A DNA stretch of 64,000 bases from Pseudocalidococcus azoricus BACA0444 (GCF_031729055.1 NZ_JAVMIP010000002.1:372001-436000), one strand, 5' to 3'; positions 1-9,610 are shown, counted from the stretch's first letter. The notes: a model not told the origin generated them from the sequence alone. Program-made: numbers and translations.

Positions 1-331
1 CCCAACCAAGCCACAGTCTCCGGAAATTCAATGATTCCAGCCAATGATGAATATAAACATTTTTTATCGTTACTCTCACTGAGCCGATGGTGCTGGCCGT
101 TAGGGATTGAATAGAGAAATGTCAGAAAGTTTGTTCTTGGCAGAATTCTTAAGATTTCTATAAATCCGCACGGTCGATGTATCGGCATAGATGCTCTGAG
201 CCTCAGTGTTGCTCTGCAAAAGTGATCCCTAAAAGTACGACTGCTACCCCAAAACTATTTGTGTTAGATTATGCTTAATACATTGTGATAAAACATCATC
301 AATATTATTTGAGCCGTTAGATTTTCTGGCG
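1..331. other. Gene-free left edge
   Basis: No convincing gene is seen here. On the minus strand a short open stretch of about 39 codons (roughly 108-227) has no useful start signal and matches nothing I recognise. The sequence near 265-310 is AT-rich and could hold a promoter for the small gene that follows, but no clear -35/-10 pair stands out. Confidence 0.4.
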
Positions 332-382
332 TTGCTTCCTGTACCTTGTCCTTTTAGCCCAGGCCTGGAGTTAACTAAACCT

Positions 383-517
383 ATGGACTACATTGAGCAA
401 ATTTTAGAAACATTGAAGTCTTGGTTAAAAAAACTGGTAGAACTCCTTGCCGGTGATGAACCTGAGCCAACCCTGGAACCCATTCCAGTCCCAGTCCGCG
501 AGCGCAACGGCCGTTAA
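383..517 (+). CDS. Small acidic-tailed helical protein
   Basis: A 44-residue protein starting Met-Asp-Tyr-Ile-Glu-Gln. An amphipathic helix (about residues 2-25, with Leu, Lys and Trp) is followed by an acidic, proline-rich tail (about 26-38). An upstream in-frame ATG at 332 would add 17 residues that look non-coding, so 383 is preferred; GGAG at 367-370 is a weak ribosome site. It lies 21 bases before aroQ on the same strand and may be co-transcribed. The amphipathic helix could lie on a membrane surface, which is inference. No family is recognised, and conservation in other cyanobacteria is the needed test. Confidence 0.5.
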   Translation: MDYIEQILETLKSWLKKLVELLAGDEPEPTLEPIPVPVRERNGR

Positions 518-538
518 GGCTTTCGGGACTCCCTGAAT

Positions 539-982
539 TTGATCACCATTGCTGTCATCCACGGGCCCAACTTAAACCTTCTCGGAACGCGAGAGCCTGG
601 GGTTTATGGTTCAGTAACCTTAGAGCAAATTAACAATGCCCTAGAGCAACTGGCTGAGTCCTTGGGGGTGAGAGTCGTTTGCCAGCAGTCGAACCATGAA
701 GGAGTCCTTGTTGATTGGCTCCACCAGGCCGGGGCTAACTCTGCTGGAGTCATAATCAATGCCGGAGCCTACACCCATACCAGTGTGGCGATTCGAGATG
801 CTATTGCCGCCATCCAGATTCCCGTAGTTGAAGTTCATCTCAGCAATATCCACAAACGAGAAGAATTTAGACACCATTCCTATTTAGCTCCAGTGGTCAT
901 AGGACAGATTTGTGGCTTTGGGCCCACCAGTTACCTCCTCGGCCTGCGGGGGATTATCCAGCATCTTCAGCCCCCCAACTAA
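539..982 (+). CDS. aroQ: 3-dehydroquinate dehydratase, type II
   Basis: Third step of the shikimate pathway: converts 3-dehydroquinate to 3-dehydroshikimate in the cytosol. The 147-residue length is typical of the dodecameric type II enzyme. The signature Gly-Pro-Asn-Leu-Asn at residues 9-13 leads to catalytic Arg18 and Tyr23. Asn-Ala-Gly-Ala-Tyr-Thr-His (74-80) and Val-His-Leu-Ser-Asn (99-103) form the rest of the active site. The start is TTG at 539, set by alignment to the family's usual N-terminus; no ATG lies near. It is convergent with the DMT exporter, whose stop is 25 bases away. Confidence 0.96.
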   Translation: MITIAVIHGPNLNLLGTREPGVYGSVTLEQINNALEQLAESLGVRVVCQQSNHEGVLVDWLHQAGANSAGVIINAGAYTHTSVAIRDAIAAIQIPVVEVHLSNIHKREEFRHHSYLAPVVIGQICGFGPTSYLLGLRGIIQHLQPPN

Positions 983-1007
983 AGACCAATCCAGGGTCCT
1001 TTGTTTG

Positions 1008-2012
1008 TTAACGCCTGATCACCGCAAACCCGACTCCAAATAAGATTAAGGCTCCTCCAAAGACCAAAACCAGGCCTGGGCGTTCCCCAAAGACCCAAAA
1101 GGCGAGGGCACTGGCGGCAATTGGCTCTGCTAAAACCGCTAAGGTCACCCAAGTTGGGGCCAGCCAGCGAATTGCCCAGTTCAAGCTCGTATGACCAATC
1201 AGTTGCGGAATTAAGGCTAACAGCAGCAGCACTCCATAAATTTCCCCCGGCCAACCACCATAGGAAACCCCTAAAAGCGGTGGTAGCGGCAGAAGAATTA
1301 GGGCGGCACTGGTATTGGCAATGGCGGTATAGTGGCGAATGCTTAACCCTTGGGCCTGAGCCTGCTCCCCACTGATAAAGTAGAAACTGACTGCCCAGGC
1401 CGCCAATAAAGCCAGGCCATTTCCCAATAGAGGCTGCGGCGCGAGGTCTCCGGCTTTTTCCCCCAGGCCAATTAGCAACCCACCTCCACAGGCCACCGTA
1501 ATGCCGCACATCGTCCCCCAAGTCAGCCTTTTTCCTTGCCAAAGGTACTGAATCAAAGCCGTCCAAATCGGGGTTGTGGTCACTAAGGTTGTCGAAGCAA
1601 CGATGGATGTGTAATTGAGGGAGCTAAACCAAAGGCCAAAATGGGCGGCCAAGCAAAATCCAGCCATCAGTCCCCAACCATAGGCAGAGATGGCCAGAGG
1701 TGGCGGAGAGTTGGGTTTAGGGATGTTGGAGCCGGGGGAGCGTTGCCAGAGGGAGGCCAGCACTGGGGCGGTAGTTTTAATAAATTGGGGCAATAATAAT
1801 AAAGCAGCAATTCCCAGACGGCCGGCTGCAAGAAAGAAACTAAAGCCAATCCCCTTGGTGTAACTGGACTCAATCCCTAGGGATGCGGCCCAGAGGGTGG
1901 CCCAACGGACTAAAATTGCCGCTGTGGAAACGGCCATGACCGCTAAGCCTAAGACCAGGCCTAGGACAATCCCCTGCGGACGTTGGCGGCTCACAGACCT
2001 AGACCCTGACAA
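1008..2012 (-). CDS. DMT/EamA-family membrane exporter
   Basis: A 334-residue integral membrane protein with about ten hydrophobic segments in two similar halves, the layout of the drug/metabolite transporter superfamily (two EamA domains). Such proteins export amino acids or other metabolites across the inner membrane; the substrate here cannot be read from sequence. Segment one lies at about residues 15-35. The second half begins near the Tyr-Phe-Ile-Ser-Gly-Glu stretch. The frame opens with TTG; a shorter form from an internal Met is possible. It is a single gene, convergent with aroQ. Confidence 0.85.
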   Translation of the reverse strand: MSGSRSVSRQRPQGIVLGLVLGLAVMAVSTAAILVRWATLWAASLGIESSYTKGIGFSFFLAAGRLGIAALLLLPQFIKTTAPVLASLWQRSPGSNIPKPNSPPPLAISAYGWGLMAGFCLAAHFGLWFSSLNYTSIVASTTLVTTTPIWTALIQYLWQGKRLTWGTMCGITVACGGGLLIGLGEKAGDLAPQPLLGNGLALLAAWAVSFYFISGEQAQAQGLSIRHYTAIANTSAALILLPLPPLLGVSYGGWPGEIYGVLLLLALIPQLIGHTSLNWAIRWLAPTWVTLAVLAEPIAASALAFWVFGERPGLVLVFGGALILFGVGFAVIRR

Positions 2013-2500
2013 GAGAGTTCGAGTTGCCCAGTGAAGCAGGACATTAAGTTAATGTAATTCTGGAAAAATCCCTTCGGCATCAAAAGCATCCATACTATTT
2101 CTGAAGCGGCAGCTACAGGACTTCTGATTTGCGCCTTACCCTTTCGGAGTAATTTGCCTTTTCGGGGATTTGAGGGGCTATGCGGGGGAATAGATAGCCC
2201 AACTGAGCTGAATCATAACCTAACTGAGTCTGGATGTGCAAGTCGCATTCTGGAAAATATTTCAAACCGGCAGACTATAGAGAGGCTGACCGATGAGAGT
2301 GGTGGCTCCGAGGGCGTTCCGATTGCCAACAGGACTAATTGATCGGCCAATCCGAGGCTATTTTTTATATAAACTGATTTATCAACTATTCTTACCAAAG
2401 CAGACCAGTGACCAGGCCAGGTGAGATGCATAACCGGCCAAAAACCTCAGATTGTTCTACCTCAAAACAGTCTCCACAGCCCCGATCAAAAAATCTTTGA
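2013..2500. other. Gap without a recognised gene
   Basis: About 490 bases between the DMT exporter and pxcA. Two short open frames (2154-2342 plus, 2213-2431 minus) overlap each other and have no ribosome site or recognisable protein character. No tRNA, hairpin terminator or repeat was seen beyond one CCAGGCC half-motif near 2414. Confidence 0.5.
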
Positions 2501-3727
2501 TTACTGGTTCATTTTTTCTAAAATAGCCACAGAAGAGGGAGAAGTCCGGGTTAAATAGTTAAAGACCCAAAACTTGAACCAGGAATCCATAATCACGGGG
2601 ACGGTGGCAATAAAACTATTATTAAAGGTACGACTTTCGGGCAACCCAAAGTGTGAGGCAATCCCGCCCAAAATGACTTCCCAGCCCTCTGGTGAGTGAT
2701 ACCCGACAAATAGATCTGTGACTAAAATAACGAGAAACACTTTCGTCGTGTCATTCAACGAGGTAAACGTCCGCCCAAAGAACATCCGCAGAGCCTGGAG
2801 TTGCCGCCGTCCCACATAAACCAAGAGGACAAAAGAGGTTAGGGAAAGGATATCCGCAAAGATATTTTTCAGGCCATCTAAGGTTCGATACCCGGCCTGG
2901 CGATAAAGTTCCTCGGCTTTCTCCTTCAGTCTTGCGTGCATTTGATCTGTTGAGGCATTGGGGACTAATCCTAAGATTTCACCAATTTCGAGCTTTTCCT
3001 TATATTCAAAAAACTCGCGGCGAAAATTCTCCCCCACCTCTTGGCTAATTTCAGCCGGATTAGGATTACGATTCCACCAGCCATCTAAAAGCGGCTCAAA
3101 GATTAAGGCCCGGGTGGTAATTTGGACAATGAGGGGCACAATAACCAGAATCAAGAGCCAGCGAATGGCCGTCCCCTGTTGTTTGCGCAGAGTGCGTAAG
3201 TCGCGAATTACTTCCTGTTCATAGTCTGGATTGAGTTCCCGTTTGATTTGCTTGGCGGTATCAATAAAGTTATTGATCAAAAGAGAATTTTGGGGTGGCT
3301 GACGACTATCCCTGGTTAAAGCAATAATTTCCCCATTGTTAGTAATTGGATCCGTGATTATGGTGTTGACATTGGATTGAACGGCTTTAGGAACGTTTTG
3401 GGCTGGGAGAGGAGCAAGATTGAGATATTTACTGGCAACCGACTCAATAAAGGCTAACTTGGCGAGGATTTCAGTTTCTTGGGGATCATTTTGGATGTTT
3501 TTGAACCGGCCGGTCAGCTTAAATTGACTGAGATTAAATTCGATGACATTCAGCTGTTGTTCTACTTTCCCCTGTAAATACTCTGAGGCAGCTTTTCCTA
3601 GTTGGGGGGCAAAGCTCACGGCCTGGCCTTGAAAATGCTTATCTTCAATATCCTTGAGGGCGATTGCACCTTGGTAGGCTTTTTCTAGACTACTGAGTTG
3701 CCACTGCTGTAACCACCGCTGCCACAT
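2501..3727 (-). CDS. pxcA: Proton extrusion protein PxcA (CemA/CotA family)
   Basis: Homologue of cyanobacterial PxcA (CotA) and plastid CemA, an inner-membrane protein needed for light-driven proton extrusion. It has 408 residues. A long soluble N-terminal half (about 1-185, helical) precedes hydrophobic segments near 190-215, 295-315, 333-352 and 378-398. The C-terminal part carries the family signature His-Ser-Pro-Glu-Gly-Trp-Glu followed by a conserved final segment rich in Trp, Phe and Asn. The ATG at 3727 fits the family N-terminus. It is monocistronic, in divergent orientation to the lytic transglycosylase. Confidence 0.93.
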   Translation of the reverse strand: MWQRWLQQWQLSSLEKAYQGAIALKDIEDKHFQGQAVSFAPQLGKAASEYLQGKVEQQLNVIEFNLSQFKLTGRFKNIQNDPQETEILAKLAFIESVASKYLNLAPLPAQNVPKAVQSNVNTIITDPITNNGEIIALTRDSRQPPQNSLLINNFIDTAKQIKRELNPDYEQEVIRDLRTLRKQQGTAIRWLLILVIVPLIVQITTRALIFEPLLDGWWNRNPNPAEISQEVGENFRREFFEYKEKLEIGEILGLVPNASTDQMHARLKEKAEELYRQAGYRTLDGLKNIFADILSLTSFVLLVYVGRRQLQALRMFFGRTFTSLNDTTKVFLVILVTDLFVGYHSPEGWEVILGGIASHFGLPESRTFNNSFIATVPVIMDSWFKFWVFNYLTRTSPSSVAILEKMNQ

Positions 3728-3917
3728 AGGGGAAATCCAGGTTGAGATGGGGGATCAAAAATTACTCTCAGTCTAAGGCCCGTGCCTTTAATTGAATAGC
3801 AGATCGGTGAGGATTTGACCAGAACAGGCTAGAGTGAGGGCAGGTTTTGTGTCCCCCTGCGTTGGATTCTCAAGCTTTGCGCCTGTGCAGATGTTACCCA
3901 AATTTGCCCCTTGGTTG

Positions 3918-6023
3918 ATGACCCTCACGTTAAAAAAAAGGATATGGATTGCTGGGGGCCTGGGACTGGTGGCCACTGGAGTTATGGGCGGCGGGGGCAT
4001 GTGGTGGAGTCTGAAACAGCAAGAAGCTCCCCAGGCCAACACCTTTACCCAAATCCTCCAGGCCCCAGAGCCAAACCAAATAGCCAGCCTGGAAAAACTT
4101 GCCCACCAAGGCCCACCGCTGCAACAGGCCCAGGCCCGCTATTTACTGGCGATCTCTGCCCTGGAAAAGAGTGACCCCAACGCCGCCCTAGACTGGTTAA
4201 AGGACTTAGAGCAAAAAAATACCCCCCTGACTGCCCCGATTTTGGTTCTCCAAGCCCAGACCTATGAAAAAGCCAATCAACCCACCCCAGCCAAAGCCAC
4301 TTGGGCAAAGATCCTCCGCCAGTTTCCCCAAGAACCGGAAGCCGCCCTCGCCCTGTTGGCCCTGAATCAACCCGACCAAGCCCTGGCCCAATTTCCCCAA
4401 GTCCCGGCCGTTGTTAAACTGGCCCAAACTCGGCTCCAGGCCAATCCCCACCAACGGTCGCTGCTGGTGTTGATGGCAAAACATGGCCTGTTTTTAGAGA
4501 ACTATCTTGAGATTCTGGATCAACTCACTAAGGATTATGCCCAGGAACTGAAACCGGCAGATTGGGCGGCGATTGGCTTTGGTTATTGGGAAAATCTAGC
4601 TTACAAAAAAGCAGGCCTGGCCTATCTGAAAGCCCCACCCACCGCCTTTAATACCTATCGCGCGGGCCGAGCGTTGCAACTGGGGGATGAACGGGATCAA
4701 GCCATTGCCACCTATCAACGGGTTGTCAAAGAATTTCCCAAGACCAAAGAAGCGGCCCTGGCCTGGCTCCGGTTGGGTCGTCTCAGTCGGAATCACCGCC
4801 AAGCCTTGCACTATTTTCAACAGGCCATCACCACCGCTAACCAGGCCCAAACCCTGACCATTGCCGCCGATGCCCTGCTCGATCAAGCTGGCCTGTGGGA
4901 GAAACTGGGAAACTGGCCCAAAGCCGCCCAGGCCCGAGAAACGTTATTGACCACCTATGCCACCAGCCCCGCCGCCGCCCAACTGAGATGGCAACAGGCC
5001 CAACGGGATGCCCAAACCGGAAACCTCAAAGACGCGAGAACGTGGGCCCAATCGCTGCTCAAACATAACCCCGATAGTGAACTGGCTCCAACTGCGGCCT
5101 TTTGGTTGGGACAATGGGCGATGGATCAGCGACAACGGCAAACAGATTGGCAAATTCTCCGAGATCGCTATCCCTATTCCTATTACACTTGGCGCGCCTT
5201 GAGTCTGATGGGTAAACCCGTGGGCACATTCACCACCGTCCGGGCCCTGAATCCGCCAGTTGATCCGCAAAAACGGCAAAGTTTACCCCTCAGTGCTGGG
5301 TCGCCAACCTTACAGGCCCTCTATGAAATCGGCCAATTTGACCTGGCCTGGAGTCGCTGGCAATGGGAATTTCGGCATCGGGTTGAACCAACGGCTGCGG
5401 AACAATTAACCGATGGCCTCCTCCGCTTGGGGGTGGGGGATTATTTGGATGGGATTTTCATGCTGGAGAATCTACAACAACGGGCCCGCACGGAACCCGC
5501 AACCGCCAAGTTTTTTGCTCCGGTGCTGAAAGATCCGGCCTATTGGTATGCCCTTTACCCCTTACCCTTTTGGTCACAAGTCCAGGCCTGGTCAGCAAAA
5601 CGGCAGATAAATCCTCTGTTGGTCATGTCTTTAATTCGCCAAGAGTCGCGCTTTGAAGTCGGGATTCAGTCGGTTGTGGGAGCCACGGGGTTAATGCAAG
5701 TCATGCCCGATACGGCGGCCTGGATTGCCCCCCAAATTGGCCTGACATCCTATCGCTTGGACAATGTGGAGGATAGTCTCAACCTGGGAACTTGGTACTT
5801 TGCCCATACCCACGACCTTCATGATCAAAATACCCTCCTGGCCCTAGCGAGTTACAATGCTGGGCCGGGAAATGTGGCAGATTGGCTCCAGCGATTTAGC
5901 TACAAGGATCCGGATCGGTTTATTGAGCAAATTCCTTTCCCAGAAACCTATGGCTATGTCAAGTCTATTTTGGCTAACTATTGGAACTATCTCCGTCTCT
6001 ACAGTCCTCAGTCTCCCCTCTAG
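3918..6023 (+). CDS. Membrane-anchored TPR lytic transglycosylase
   Basis: Soluble-lytic-transglycosylase type murein enzyme, about 701 residues. From the ATG at 3918 the protein opens Met-Thr-Leu-Thr-Leu-Lys-Lys-Arg and then a glycine-rich membrane anchor (about 8-30). In-frame starts at 3834 (GTG) and 3891 (ATG) would put an odd extension before it. The middle (about 50-520) is Ala/Gln-rich helical repeats of TPR type. The C-terminal SLT domain has the catalytic Glu in Arg-Gln-Glu-Ser-Arg-Phe, then Gly-Leu-Met-Gln-Val-Met-Pro and Ala-Ser-Tyr-Asn-Ala-Gly-Pro. It cleaves peptidoglycan glycan strands, forming 1,6-anhydromuramyl ends. Its last four bases overlap the convergent xth gene. Confidence 0.92.
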   Translation: MTLTLKKRIWIAGGLGLVATGVMGGGGMWWSLKQQEAPQANTFTQILQAPEPNQIASLEKLAHQGPPLQQAQARYLLAISALEKSDPNAALDWLKDLEQKNTPLTAPILVLQAQTYEKANQPTPAKATWAKILRQFPQEPEAALALLALNQPDQALAQFPQVPAVVKLAQTRLQANPHQRSLLVLMAKHGLFLENYLEILDQLTKDYAQELKPADWAAIGFGYWENLAYKKAGLAYLKAPPTAFNTYRAGRALQLGDERDQAIATYQRVVKEFPKTKEAALAWLRLGRLSRNHRQALHYFQQAITTANQAQTLTIAADALLDQAGLWEKLGNWPKAAQARETLLTTYATSPAAAQLRWQQAQRDAQTGNLKDARTWAQSLLKHNPDSELAPTAAFWLGQWAMDQRQRQTDWQILRDRYPYSYYTWRALSLMGKPVGTFTTVRALNPPVDPQKRQSLPLSAGSPTLQALYEIGQFDLAWSRWQWEFRHRVEPTAAEQLTDGLLRLGVGDYLDGIFMLENLQQRARTEPATAKFFAPVLKDPAYWYALYPLPFWSQVQAWSAKRQINPLLVMSLIRQESRFEVGIQSVVGATGLMQVMPDTAAWIAPQIGLTSYRLDNVEDSLNLGTWYFAHTHDLHDQNTLLALASYNAGPGNVADWLQRFSYKDPDRFIEQIPFPETYGYVKSILANYWNYLRLYSPQSPL

Positions 6024-6829
6024 GCAGATGAAACGGATGCAAGGCCAATTTCTAAGATGACTGGGGCATGATCACTGGGTTTTTCCAGTTTGCGCGGGGC
6101 CGAGTCAATAACACAATTCTGGGCCTGGGCATAAAGTCCTGCCGTGAGATAGTGATGATCAATCCGCCAGCCCCGATTACCCCGAAACGCTCCGGTGCGA
6201 TAGTCCCACCAACTGTAATGGCCCGTTTCTGGGGTGAATTTCCGAAACCCATCCTGAAAGCCCAAGGCGGCTATTTTGGCTAGGGCTTCTCGCTCTGGAT
6301 CCGTGGCCATAATGTGGGTTTCTCGCCCTTGGGGATCATGAATGTCAATATCTTCGGGGGCAATGTTAAAGTCGCCACAGATAATCATTTCCGTTGGAGA
6401 TTCCCGTTGTAACCTGGCCAAGTAGGTATGTAATGTTTCTAGCCATTGTAGTTTGTAGTGATATTTATCCGTCCCCATTGCCGAACCATTGGGAATATAA
6501 ACATTAATCACCCGCATATTTGGCCCAATGATCCCCGTAATCAACCGTTTTTGAGTCTCTAAGTCGCCAACATCACCCAAGACGGGACTAAATCCAGTGG
6601 AGATTTCGGTCACTGGCTCACGACTGAGGATCGCCACGCCGTTGTAGGCTTTTTGTCCAGAAATATAAACGTGATAGCCTAAATTCGTCAGGGGGGCCTG
6701 GGGAAAGAGTTCATCCACCACTTTGGTTTCTTGCAAACAGAGCACATCAACTGGATTGGCCTGCAACCACTGGCAAACCTGTTCCAAGCGGGTGCGAATT
6801 GAGTTGACATTCCAAGTGGCAATTTTCAT
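6020..6829 (-). CDS. xth: Exodeoxyribonuclease III (AP endonuclease)
   Basis: DNA repair enzyme of the ExoIII/APE1 family: cleaves at abasic sites and trims 3' blocks. It has 269 residues from the ATG at 6829. The longer frame to 6892 would run into the next gene and adds an unrelated leader. Seen in order: Asn7 in Trp-Asn-Val-Asn, metal-binding Glu34 in Leu-Gln-Glu-Thr-Lys, Gly-Asp-Phe-Asn-Ile-Ala (catalytic Asp/Asn), Arg-Ile-Asp-His and the final Ser-Asp-His-Ala-Pro. All catalytic residues are present. The upstream antiporter gene ends 19 bases before its start, so the two may share a transcript. Confidence 0.96.
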   Translation of the reverse strand: MKIATWNVNSIRTRLEQVCQWLQANPVDVLCLQETKVVDELFPQAPLTNLGYHVYISGQKAYNGVAILSREPVTEISTGFSPVLGDVGDLETQKRLITGIIGPNMRVINVYIPNGSAMGTDKYHYKLQWLETLHTYLARLQRESPTEMIICGDFNIAPEDIDIHDPQGRETHIMATDPEREALAKIAALGFQDGFRKFTPETGHYSWWDYRTGAFRGNRGWRIDHHYLTAGLYAQAQNCVIDSAPRKLEKPSDHAPVILEIGLASVSSA

Positions 6830-6848
6830 AAATCGAGTTTTGGTGCTT

Positions 6849-7928
6849 TTAGACGGGCGGGTGAAAGTAAAAGGCTGTACCCAAAATGGCATAGGTCGCC
6901 AATAATAACGCGCCTTCTAACCAATTGGAACGGCCATCAAGACTAATTAAATTAGCGACAACAACGGCAATGATTACCGCTACCACTTCAAAGGGGTTAA
7001 AGTTCAAATCCATCGGTTGGCCAATGGCCTGGCCCACTAGAACCAGAATCGGCGCAACTAGGAGTGCCACTAACAAGCTGGAGCCCATTGCCACCGAAAC
7101 AGCCAAATCCATATTGTTTTTCATCGCCACCCGCACCGAAGTGACATATTCCGCTGCCCCACCCACCAAAGGCAACAAAATTACCCCCGTAAAGAGAGGC
7201 GTGAGACCCAGGCCTGAGGTGGCTTCCTCAACAACCCCAACAAAAATTTCTGACTCAAAGGCAACCCCAATGGTGGCAATCACTAAAACCGAGACCCAGA
7301 GCACCAAGTTGGGTTTATGACTGGGTTCCACTTCCCCTTCTAAATCCACTTGGCTGACATCGTACAGGTAGCTATGGGTCTTGAGGGAGAACAGCAAGGT
7401 GAGGGCATAAACGACAATCAACACCACAGCCGTGACGATGGATAACTGACCAATGGCAGCGTCTGTCACTCCTTTAGACGTGAAAATCACCATTGCCGGG
7501 AGCAAAATTGCCGAAACCGCCACGGTCATTGAAGAGCCATTCACCCGCGCCACCACGGGGGCAAATTCCTGTTCCTTAAATCGCAAGCCGCCCAGAAACA
7601 TGGATAAGCCCATCACTAAAAGTAAGTTGCTGACAATGGTGCCGGTAATACTCGCTTTGACAATATCCACCAGGCCGGAACGCAAGGCCACCAAGGCAAT
7701 AATTAACTCGGTCGCATTACCGAACACGGCATTTAATAATCCACCAATGGTTGGCCCCGTAGCCAAAGCCACTTCTTCTGTCGCCGTACTCAGCCAAATT
7801 GCTAAGGGAATGATCCCCAAGGCGGAGGTAAAAAAGATGGTTAAAGTCCCCCAGTGGAAATAGTCCGCCGCAATGGATATCGGAATAAAAACCAGAAAAC
7901 CCACGGAAATCAACTGTTTTAGCTTCAT
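6849..7928 (-). CDS. cax: Calcium/proton antiporter (CaCA superfamily)
   Basis: A 359-residue inner-membrane cation exchanger with about eleven hydrophobic segments. The two CaCA alpha-repeats are visible. The first has Gly-Asn-Ala-Thr-Glu-Leu-Ile (about 68-74). The second has Gly-Gly-Ala-Ala-Glu-Tyr-Val-Thr-Ser (about 254-262). Each holds the acidic residue that binds calcium. An acidic linker after the first half (Asp-Leu-Glu-Gly-Glu-Val-Glu) separates the repeats. The family exchanges Ca2+ for H+ and can support salt or alkaline tolerance; the ion is inferred. It is divergent from the peroxiredoxin gene across about 150 bases. Confidence 0.9.
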   Translation of the reverse strand: MKLKQLISVGFLVFIPISIAADYFHWGTLTIFFTSALGIIPLAIWLSTATEEVALATGPTIGGLLNAVFGNATELIIALVALRSGLVDIVKASITGTIVSNLLLVMGLSMFLGGLRFKEQEFAPVVARVNGSSMTVAVSAILLPAMVIFTSKGVTDAAIGQLSIVTAVVLIVVYALTLLFSLKTHSYLYDVSQVDLEGEVEPSHKPNLVLWVSVLVIATIGVAFESEIFVGVVEEATSGLGLTPLFTGVILLPLVGGAAEYVTSVRVAMKNNMDLAVSVAMGSSLLVALLVAPILVLVGQAIGQPMDLNFNPFEVVAVIIAVVVANLISLDGRSNWLEGALLLATYAILGTAFYFHPPV

Positions 7929-8079
7929 AGGAGGCCGTGCCTTGGGGATTTATCCAAAATCGTTATGACTATGATATGGTGTAAATAAGAGGATGTAACT
8001 GAATGTAACAATCCTACCTTTGTTCAGTTCCTCATCACAGTTTATGATGCTGTTTTCGTAGTAATTAGGAGCGTATCCC

Positions 8080-8676
8080 ATGGCAGAAGGTTGTTTACAA
8101 GTTGGGCAATTGGCCCCGGACTTTAGTGCGACCGCGGTTTTTGATCAAGAGTTTAAGGATGTCAAACTGTCTGACTACCGTGGCAAATATGTGGTCTTGT
8201 TTTTCTACCCCTTAGATTTCACCTTTGTTTGCCCAACTGAAATTATTGCCTTCAGTGATCGGTACAGCGAATTTTCCAGCATCAATACGGAAATTTTGGG
8301 TGTGTCTGTGGATAGCCAGTTTTCCCACTTGGCCTGGACGCAAAGTGACCGGAAAGCGGGGGGTGTTGGTGAGTTGAACTATCCCTTAGTCTCTGACCTG
8401 AAGAAAGAAATCAGCACGGCGTACAATGTCTTGACCGAAGAAGGAGTGGCCCTGCGTGGGTTATTTATCGTTGACAAAGAAGGGGTGATCCAACACGCCA
8501 CGATCAATAACTTGGGCTTTGGTCGGAGTGTGGACGAAACCTTACGGGTGTTGCAGGCGATTCAGTACGTTCAATCTCACCCGGATGAAGTCTGTCCCGC
8601 CGGTTGGCAGCCTGGGGAGAAAACCATGAACCCCGATCCCGTCAAGTCCAAAGTTTATTTTGAAGCAGTAGGTTAA
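8080..8676 (+). CDS. Typical 2-Cys peroxiredoxin
   Basis: Thiol peroxidase that reduces hydrogen peroxide and alkyl peroxides, recycled by thioredoxin. It has 198 residues. Peroxidatic Cys51 sits in Phe-Val-Cys-Pro-Thr-Glu and resolving Cys172 in Glu-Val-Cys-Pro-Ala-Gly-Trp. A Gly-Gly-Val-Gly loop and a C-terminal Tyr-Phe pair resemble the overoxidation-sensitive eukaryote-like class found in cyanobacteria and chloroplasts. The start is ATG at 8080 after a TAGGAG ribosome site. A strong hairpin terminator follows, so this is a one-gene unit. Confidence 0.96.
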   Translation: MAEGCLQVGQLAPDFSATAVFDQEFKDVKLSDYRGKYVVLFFYPLDFTFVCPTEIIAFSDRYSEFSSINTEILGVSVDSQFSHLAWTQSDRKAGGVGELNYPLVSDLKKEISTAYNVLTEEGVALRGLFIVDKEGVIQHATINNLGFGRSVDETLRVLQAIQYVQSHPDEVCPAGWQPGEKTMNPDPVKSKVYFEAVG

Positions 8677-8711
8677 TTGCCTTCTCTTTTAATAAACGAA
8701 TGAGATTTAAG

Positions 8712-8741
8712 ACTGCTTGGTTGAGGCTAGGCAGTTTTTTT
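8712..8741 (+). terminator. Rho-independent terminator of the peroxiredoxin gene
   Basis: A nine-pair stem, ACTGCTTGG against CTAGGCAGT with two G-T pairs, is followed directly by seven T residues. It lies 35 bases after the peroxiredoxin stop codon. Confidence 0.85.
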
Positions 8742-9193
8742 GTCTTCAATTTACAAGATTACGGCAGGTCACATATAGCAATCCCATCTGGTTATAGAAC
8801 TTCTTAATGCTGGAAATCGTGTTATGTCAAGGTTCTACCGTTTGGAAGTCAAAAAGGATTACTGTAGTAGTAACCGTTTAAACTGAATACGAAAAAAATC
8901 TTTTGAATACAGTTTGTATAGCAAGATACATGGGCTGCTAGAAACTGATTTTTGACTTATTGACAGCCATGGATGAATATGGCACGATCCATAATCAAAT
9001 TTATATAAAGTCTGTAATTCTGAAGCAACGTCATCGAACTACTTAGATACACATAACTATAACTAGCTTGGATTAGAAATATATTTAGCTCTTTTTAATA
9101 TTTGCCTAATTGACAGATTAACATTAGCAGGATCAGCCAAAGGGACTTGATTCATATTGCATATTTTATGTTTCATGCTTAAGGATAGTCCTG
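8742..9193. other. AT-rich gap
   Basis: About 450 bases, clearly more AT-rich than the coding regions. No gene, tRNA or repeat is recognised. It may carry the promoter of the small open frame that starts at 9194. Confidence 0.4.
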
Positions 9194-9610
9194 ATGAGCA
9201 TCTCGAAGAACTACAAGAAAGATCAGTCTGTGACTCGGATGGAGGGTCAGAAGTTATCAGTCCCTGGAAAGGTAGTGCAGATTTTCATGGCAAAAATCAA
9301 TCGTGTTTTCCGGGTAGTTATTTTTCTTCTGACCCCAATTATCGGTTATCGAGATATCCCCATAGAATCTTACCCGCCTTCTGTGGGGGCTTCCTCTGAT
9401 CTAGCAGTGCCGCGCTTTCGGGTGGAGGCGGCGGTGCAACGGCTGATAGAGTCCTATGGCCCAACAACCACCAAGGTTCAGGAAAGGCCAGTTTCTTGGC
9501 AGCATAGTCACTTTATGTGTTACGACGCAACTGGGAGTTACATTGGCCGAGTTGGCGGCCGGCCGGGCAGACGGTATTGGGAGGATTCAAGTGGCTGGAA
9601 ACACTACTAA
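9194..9610 (+). CDS. Unrecognised basic protein
   Basis: A 138-residue frame with an ATG at 9194 and an AAGGA ribosome site 8 bases before it. One hydrophobic stretch (about 38-50, Val-Phe-Arg-Val-Val-Ile-Phe-Leu-Leu) could be a membrane segment. The C-terminal third is rich in Arg, Gly, Trp and Tyr (Gly-Arg-Arg-Tyr-Trp-Glu-Asp). Overlapping frames in this stretch (9157-9399, 9456-9677) are no better. The codon pattern is not clearly coding, so it may be a decayed gene. It has no operon partner and no family is recognised. Confidence 0.35.
   Translation: MSISKNYKKDQSVTRMEGQKLSVPGKVVQIFMAKINRVFRVVIFLLTPIIGYRDIPIESYPPSVGASSDLAVPRFRVEAAVQRLIESYGPTTTKVQERPVSWQHSHFMCYDATGSYIGRVGGRPGRRYWEDSSGWKHY

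Noticed and set aside
108..227. Minus-strand open stretch of about 39 codons near the left edge
   Set aside because: Only a TTG start without a ribosome site, and no recognisable protein character; too short to support as a gene.
979..1566. 195-codon minus-strand frame inside the DMT exporter
   Set aside because: It is a different frame of the same strand as the clear membrane transporter and has no protein features; a shadow.
3788..5279. Several minus-strand frames under the lytic transglycosylase
   Set aside because: Gly/Pro/Leu-rich translations of the reverse strand of an Ala/Gln/Pro-rich gene; typical shadows in GC-rich codons.
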